A stretch of DNA of 46,014 bases from NCBI GenBank assembly GCA_003598975.1, contig QZIJ01000058.1, positions 1-46,014 on the forward strand. The letters are read 5' to 3'. Source of the stretch: Anaerolineaceae bacterium (lineage in GTDB: Bacteria > Chloroflexota > Anaerolineae > Anaerolineales > Villigracilaceae). The position numbers and the translations under genes were made by a program. Every line of letters begins with the position of its first letter. Position 1 is the first letter of the stretch. Under the pieces are notes generated by a model. It saw nothing but the letters and a program-made list of their open reading frames with translations, had not been told where the DNA came from and did no database searches. This document shows positions 42,164 through 46,014 of the stretch, one piece after another.

Positions 42164-44008
42164 TTACTTCAGCAACAGTGCCTGCGAGTAGATTTTCGTG
42201 AACGACGGATGCTTGGCAAGTTCCACAAATTCGACATCGCGGGCAATGGACTCGGCGATCTCGCGTTGCTCGCGCGAGACCAACATGCGTCGTGCACCCG
42301 TCCCTGCGGCGTTGCCGATCTGCTGGTAACGCGTCCGCTCTGCGCGCGGCAACATGCCGATGCCGATGGCGCTATCGAGGTCGAGATACGTCCCGAACGC
42401 GCCCGCCAGGATGACCTGACCCAGTTCCTCCGCTTTGATTCCTGCGACGTCGAGCAGTGCCTCCGCACCCGCACGGACGGCTCCCTTGGCGAGTTGAATT
42501 TCGTTGACATCTTTCCGCGTCATCCGCACGTCGCGTCCCGTCTTGGACTTTGTGGCGGGCACCAGGACGAATTCGGCCGCGGTGCCGTTGCCGCGCAGAC
42601 GCGGATGCGTCCCTGTGAACGCGCCTTTGGGGGTGAGCAACCCCGCTTTTTGACATTCCGCGATCGCATCCAGAATCCCTGAGCCGCAGATGCCGACCGC
42701 GTCGGCGTTACCGACGGTGTGGATTTTCACATCATCCCCTTCGATGCGGACGCGTTCGACCGCGCCAGGCGCGGCGCGCATCCCGTCTTCGATGTGCGCG
42801 CCCTCGAAGGCTGGCCCCGAGGGACAGGAGCACGACCAATGGCGGCCTTTGTGATAGAGGCTGAGTTCGGTATTCGTGCCAATATCCAGTGCGACGATGG
42901 TTTCGTTGATCTCATGCAACCCCGCGCCGACGAGCATCGCCACATGGTCGGCGCCGACAAAGCCTGCGATGTTGGGAGGCAGGTAGACGGTCCCGCCCGA
43001 GGCGAGTTTCAAACCAAGATCGCGCGCTTTGATACTGAGCGATTCTCCGACTGTTGCCATGTATGGCGAATCGCCCAGTTGTTTGACGGGCAATCCCGCA
43101 AAAATGTGATGCATGGCCGTGTTGCCGACGACAACCGCTTCCACGATTTGTTCGCGTTTAACCCTGGCCTCTTTGCTCAACTCTTCGATCAGGTTGTTGA
43201 GCGTTTCGATGATGCGTCCCTGCAGGGTTTTTAGTCCGTCTTCAGGATGATCGTTAATATATCGAATGCGGCTGATGATATCTTCGCCGTAAGCGATCTG
43301 CGGATTCATCGTGCCCGATTTGGCGACGGTCTCGCCCGAGTCCATGTTCACGAGGTACGCGGCGACTTTGGTCGTGCCGATGTCCACGGCGAGGCCGAAG
43401 ACAGGAATCTCTGGCGGGAGGAAGGCGACGATCTCGTCCGTGTGGCGGATGACGATGCGCGCTTTCCAGTCATTGCCGCGCAGGATACCCGCCAGTGATT
43501 TGACGGCTTCGGAATCGAATGTGAATTCATATGGAGCGTCAAGCGGAAGATCGAACGGGCCGCTATCCGTGCGAAGCGCATCGAGGACACGGGTGGTGTC
43601 GGGGCGGAGGTCGGTGAGGGTGGCGGGAACGGTTTCGATATCGAAGGATTGGATGATGCTCCGTTCCCACTCGAAATCGGCTTCCTTCCCTTCGATGGAG
43701 AGACGCTGTGTCGCGCTTAGTGACTCGGGCGGGATCTCGATGACGATATCCGACAGCACCTCCACCTGACAGGCCTGGCGAATCCCTGCGGCGCGTTCGG
43801 CGTCGGTCAACTCGTCCAGTTCGGTGAGGGAGTAGTCGCTGAGTTCACCTTTTAGCAGGCGGACGCGGCAGGTGCCGCACACGCCCGCGCCGCCGCAAAC
43901 GGCGACGAGTTCCACGCCCGCTTGTTGGCAGGCGTCGAGGAGATTCGTCCCTGCGGGAACGTCAATGCGTTTGCCGATGGGCTGGAGGTCGAGATGGAAG
44001 TTGGTCAT
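42164..44008 (-). CDS. RACo-like corrinoid-protein activator (2Fe-2S ferredoxin plus ASKHA ATPase)
   Basis: 614 aa. The N-terminal [2Fe-2S] ferredoxin domain has Cys38, Cys44, Cys47 and Cys80. A linker (about 90-190) leads to the large ATPase domain with 'GLAVDIGTTKVAAYLVN' and 'IVALDIGTNTELSLY' phosphate motifs and 'GICGSGILDAIAE'. RACo-type proteins use ATP to reduce inactive Co(II) corrinoid proteins to Co(I), keeping corrinoid methyltransferases working. The ATG at 44008 was chosen; a TTG 15 nt upstream lies in a palindrome. It follows the DUF1638 gene with a 29-nt gap. Confidence 0.93.
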   Translation of the reverse strand: MTNFHLDLQPIGKRIDVPAGTNLLDACQQAGVELVAVCGGAGVCGTCRVRLLKGELSDYSLTELDELTDAERAAGIRQACQVEVLSDIVIEIPPESLSATQRLSIEGKEADFEWERSIIQSFDIETVPATLTDLRPDTTRVLDALRTDSGPFDLPLDAPYEFTFDSEAVKSLAGILRGNDWKARIVIRHTDEIVAFLPPEIPVFGLAVDIGTTKVAAYLVNMDSGETVAKSGTMNPQIAYGEDIISRIRYINDHPEDGLKTLQGRIIETLNNLIEELSKEARVKREQIVEAVVVGNTAMHHIFAGLPVKQLGDSPYMATVGESLSIKARDLGLKLASGGTVYLPPNIAGFVGADHVAMLVGAGLHEINETIVALDIGTNTELSLYHKGRHWSCSCPSGPAFEGAHIEDGMRAAPGAVERVRIEGDDVKIHTVGNADAVGICGSGILDAIAECQKAGLLTPKGAFTGTHPRLRGNGTAAEFVLVPATKSKTGRDVRMTRKDVNEIQLAKGAVRAGAEALLDVAGIKAEELGQVILAGAFGTYLDLDSAIGIGMLPRAERTRYQQIGNAAGTGARRMLVSREQREIAESIARDVEFVELAKHPSFTKIYSQALLLK

Positions 44009-44017
44009 TGGCTTGTT

Positions 44018-44038
44018 GCGCAAATTGGCAATTTGCGC
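44018..44038. repeat. CAAATTGGCAATTTG palindrome between DUF1638 and RACo-like genes
   Basis: GCGCAAATTG-G-CAATTTGCGC, palindromic around one central base and followed by TAC. It overlaps the DUF1638 stop codon and lies 9 nt before the RACo start, so it could affect coupling between the two genes. Confidence 0.8.
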
Positions 44039-44769
44039 TACTCTGCTTTCAGAATATCGTTTTCATAGGAAGCCTGCGTTGTTTTGCCAGGCGGCACGAC
44101 GAGGAAGTCCTCGTCAGCCCAGTCACCGTTGCAGAGTCGCTGGACTAGGCTGAAGTCCGCGGCGAGGCGCTCGAATATCCAGCCGCGTTTCGAGGCCTGG
44201 GCACGCGCGTCCGCTTCGACGGGAGAGTCCGCGTTCGAGTCGGTCGTCAGAAAAATGGCGCGCTTGTAATTGTTCAGCCACGAGCCCATCACCGACATCA
44301 TCCGATCGGCCTTGGCCTTGCCATACTTGTAGAAGAAATCGTTGTACATTTTGGTCATCTCTTCGTCGTTGCCCTGACCCATAGCGAGCGCGGCGTTGAT
44401 GCCCTGCACGCGCTCCATGTAATCCTGCGCATACCAGTACGTGCCAGGTTCTTCCTTGAGTTTGGCTTCGTGATTGGAGCGGCTTCCGAGATGGAGGGTG
44501 ATGCAATCGTGGGCGCGCGGGATGACGAGCGGGATACTGCGCGCGGTGAGATTGGCTGTGGTGTGACCGCACAGCCCGTAGACGAGGCCGACCGCATCAA
44601 ACCCCTGACCTTCGGCCGCGTCGATCAGACCCTGAAGGCGGGCGCGGATTTCGAGCGGTTGGTGTTTGTTGCGCGGGACGATGGTCACATCCACGATGTG
44701 AGGCGAGCGGGCGGCCGCGCCATACGCGGCGCGTGTGAGGGATTCGCAGGAGAGGATGAGGAGTTTCAC
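44038..44769 (-). CDS. DUF1638 family protein
   Basis: 243 aa soluble protein from a GTG start (AAAGG upstream). It begins 'MKLLILSCESLTRAAY' and has 'GLVYGLCGHTTANL', 'PRAHDCITLHLGSR' and 'PGTYWYAQDY', which fit DUF1638. The conserved His and Cys in 'CGH' and 'AHDC' suggest metal or cofactor binding. From what I know, such genes often sit with corrinoid methyltransferases and RACo-like activators, and that holds here. The biochemical role is unknown. Confidence 0.85.
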   Translation of the reverse strand: MKLLILSCESLTRAAYGAAARSPHIVDVTIVPRNKHQPLEIRARLQGLIDAAEGQGFDAVGLVYGLCGHTTANLTARSIPLVIPRAHDCITLHLGSRSNHEAKLKEEPGTYWYAQDYMERVQGINAALAMGQGNDEEMTKMYNDFFYKYGKAKADRMMSVMGSWLNNYKRAIFLTTDSNADSPVEADARAQASKRGWIFERLAADFSLVQRLCNGDWADEDFLVVPPGKTTQASYENDILKAE

Positions 44770-44794
44770 GGGATACCTTTAAAGTGAGTAATTA

Positions 44795-45326
44795 GTGATT
44801 GGTAATTGGTAAATAGGTTATTAAATAGACTTTGATGGTTTTTTCCGAATATTTATCAATGCGGCAGTAATAGCTGTTGATAAAAAAGGTGCTAAAAACG
44901 AAAACAAAACAGGGCTGGTATGTGGAAATAGAAACGATAAACCAATTAATATTGGAAGACCAATTGTAAAGCTTAGTGTCAAAATAAAACCAACAATTCC
45001 CCAAAGCCAAGGGATTCTTCTGTTTCCCTTTGCTAACTTTGCCATAAAGAAACCAACATAGACGCTAATTACCAGTACGTACGGTAGAAAGCACAAGGGG
45101 GCAACTGCTAGAAAAATATCAGGTCCACCGTGTCCTAAAACGCCGACGTAAAAGAATATTCCAGCGAGAGAAAGTAAAAACACTATTACGATGAAAGTTC
45201 CAATAACGGAAAGCTTAATAATTTGATTCCGAGACAGAGGGGTTGCTATATCTGGCATAGTGTATCCTTCAACATCATCCGATCCTTCGACGAGCTCAGG
45301 GCCCCGAATTACCAATTACCAATTAC
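44795..45326. repeat. Inverted repeats flanking the AT-rich membrane-protein gene
   Basis: GTGATTGGTAATTGGTAA (44795-44812) and TTACCAATTACCAATTAC (45309-45326) are complementary at 17 of 18 positions and enclose a single AT-rich gene. Next to the right arm is CCTTCGACGAGCTCAGG (45284-45300), close to a widely dispersed bacterial repeat word. Confidence 0.65.
44821..45258 (-). CDS. Four-helix membrane protein, AT-rich, function unknown
   Basis: 145 aa with about four hydrophobic helices and a basic C-terminus (RKKPSKSI). The ATG at 45258 follows AAGGATAC; 19 extra open codons upstream are the dispersed repeat and probably not translated. The DNA is much AT-richer than its neighbours and is bracketed by inverted repeats, so it looks like an insertion into the corrinoid-related gene set. 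Confidence 0.65.
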   Translation of the reverse strand: MPDIATPLSRNQIIKLSVIGTFIVIVFLLSLAGIFFYVGVLGHGGPDIFLAVAPLCFLPYVLVISVYVGFFMAKLAKGNRRIPWLWGIVGFILTLSFTIGLPILIGLSFLFPHTSPVLFSFLAPFLSTAITAALINIRKKPSKSI

Positions 45327-45330
45327 AGAT

Positions 45331-45478
45331 CTATTTTACCGCTTCTTGTTCCTTCAATTTCTCGGCAGCGCGGAAATACTTGATGTAGCGCATGGCGAAA
45401 TCATCCTTGCCGAGCAGAAGGTCAGCGGCGCGGATGGTTTGTCCTAGTTTGATCGGGTCGGTGATGGAGCAGGTCGCG
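45331..45478 (-). pseudogene. C-terminal fragment of a probable pterin-binding or corrinoid methyltransferase
   Basis: About 47 residues, from 'SITDPIKLGQTIRAADLLLG' to the stop, with 'FAMRYIKYFRAAEKL'. The ending resembles those of methyltetrahydrofolate:corrinoid methyltransferases, which would suit the RACo-like and DUF1638 genes downstream; this is a tentative resemblance. The open frame continues to 45684, but beyond about 45478 it is simply the antisense of hemL. The true N-terminal part is missing at the junction. Confidence 0.5.
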
Positions 45479-45922
45479 CCTGCGGGGCCTGTGTACCAGG
45501 CGGGAACGCTGTCAGGGAATCCCCTGGCCATGGCCGCCGGCATAGAGACTCTCAAGCTGCTCTCAGACGGGAACAAGTACGGCCAACTGGAAGAGACTGC
45601 GGCAGAGCTGGCGGAGGGGCTGGAGCGAACCATCGGTCGCACCGGCGTGGCGGCTCGCGTGGCCAGGATCGGGTCGCTGTTCACCGTTTTCTTCTCCAGC
45701 GACGAGGTGGCGGACTACGACGCGGCTCTCAGGGCGGATACGGCAAAGTACCGGCAGTTCTTCTGGTCCATGCTTGAGGCAGGGGTGTACTTGCCGCCGT
45801 CGCAGTTCGAGGCCTGCTTCCTCTCCCTGGCCCACACCAAAGAGGACGTCGAGGCTACCCTCAAAGCCGCCGAGGCGGCCTTCGGCAAGCTGGCCCCGGC
45901 GTCTCATTCCGGGCCCAGGTAG
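45461..45922 (+). pseudogene. hemL: C-terminal fragment of glutamate-1-semialdehyde 2,1-aminomutase
   Basis: About 153 residues matching the last third of HemL: 'MEQVAPAGPVYQAGTLSGNP' and 'LAMAAGIETLKLL' at its start, 'FTVFFSSDEV' and 'GVYLPPSQFEACFLSLAHT' near the end. HemL makes 5-aminolevulinate for tetrapyrroles. The PLP lysine lies in the missing part, so the fragment cannot be active. It has no start codon of its own; the open frame upstream is antisense of the neighbouring gene. GC content is visibly higher than in the preceding kilobase. It is a fragment joined here by rearrangement or by misassembly. Confidence 0.85.
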
Positions 45923-46014
45923 GCGCTGTCGCGGCGGGCGCGGATGCCCGCTGTGCAGAATGACATGTGAACGGAAGGGATGGTCGAAGGGGATCAGATT
46001 TCTACACTATCCCA

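Noticed and set aside
45967-46014. Start of a new gene at the right edge (ATG near 45980)
   Set aside because: Only about 11 codons are visible and nothing identifies them.
1-46014. CRISPR arrays, rRNA genes, intact transposases or prophage genes
   Set aside because: No evenly spaced direct repeats, rRNA segments, transposase motifs or phage structural genes were seen on either strand.

Overview
This window looks like chromosomal DNA of a GC-rich member of the Chloroflexota, most likely an Anaerolineae-type organism. The inference rests on gene content and layout: a SufCBDSU operon ending in a Rieske ferredoxin, an FHA/FHA/SEDS cell-wall cluster, a corrinoid-activation (RACo-like) gene beside a DUF1638 gene, a DUF166 protein, and abundant short dispersed palindromes between genes. 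There is no 16S rRNA or other direct taxonomic marker. The window starts inside a gene and ends at what looks like an artificial or rearranged junction, so it may be a whole contig.

Layout. 1-5186: end of a surface-polysaccharide locus (acyltransferase cut by the left edge, undecaprenyl-phosphate sugar-1-phosphate transferase, large GT-C-like membrane protein). 5230-8090: gpmA and metG. 8205-13070 (minus): an AT-rich orphan gene, a LysE-type exporter, a GH114-like lipoprotein and secD-secF. 13173-16738 (minus): a four-gene overlapping operon (PP2C/SpoIIE-type phosphatase, TrkA-type channel with a degenerate pore, small P-loop protein, M1-like lipoprotein peptidase). 16859-21248 (plus): rpmF, fabD, an aspartate-type aminotransferase and pckA, with a candidate small RNA at about 18141-18237. 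21330-22515 (minus): arsM and arsR, each preceded by the same 16-nt operator-like palindrome. 22861-26105: three tandem acyltransferase-3 membrane proteins. 26108-30728 (minus): fhaA-like, fhaB-like, mtnP and a SEDS polymerase fused to a PBP-like domain that has lost its catalytic motifs. 30901-36994 (plus): sufC, sufB, sufD, an unrecognised small protein, sufS, sufU and a Rieske ferredoxin. 37095-40590 (minus): small metabolic and unknown genes. 40740-42123: hisS and tRNA-His. 42164-45478 (minus): RACo-like activator, DUF1638 protein, an AT-rich membrane protein and a truncated gene. 45461-46014: the C-terminal part of a hemL gene in different, GC-richer DNA.

The most notable points are the RodA/FtsW-PBP fusion with a dead transpeptidase domain inside a cluster resembling the actinobacterial fhaA-fhaB-rodA-pbpA locus; the twin ars operators; a SufU with IscU-like cysteine spacing; a channel without a recognisable potassium filter; a terminator-bounded small RNA candidate; a family of CAAATTG(G/C)CAATTTG palindromes, one of them inside metG; and the head-to-head junction of two truncated genes near 45460.
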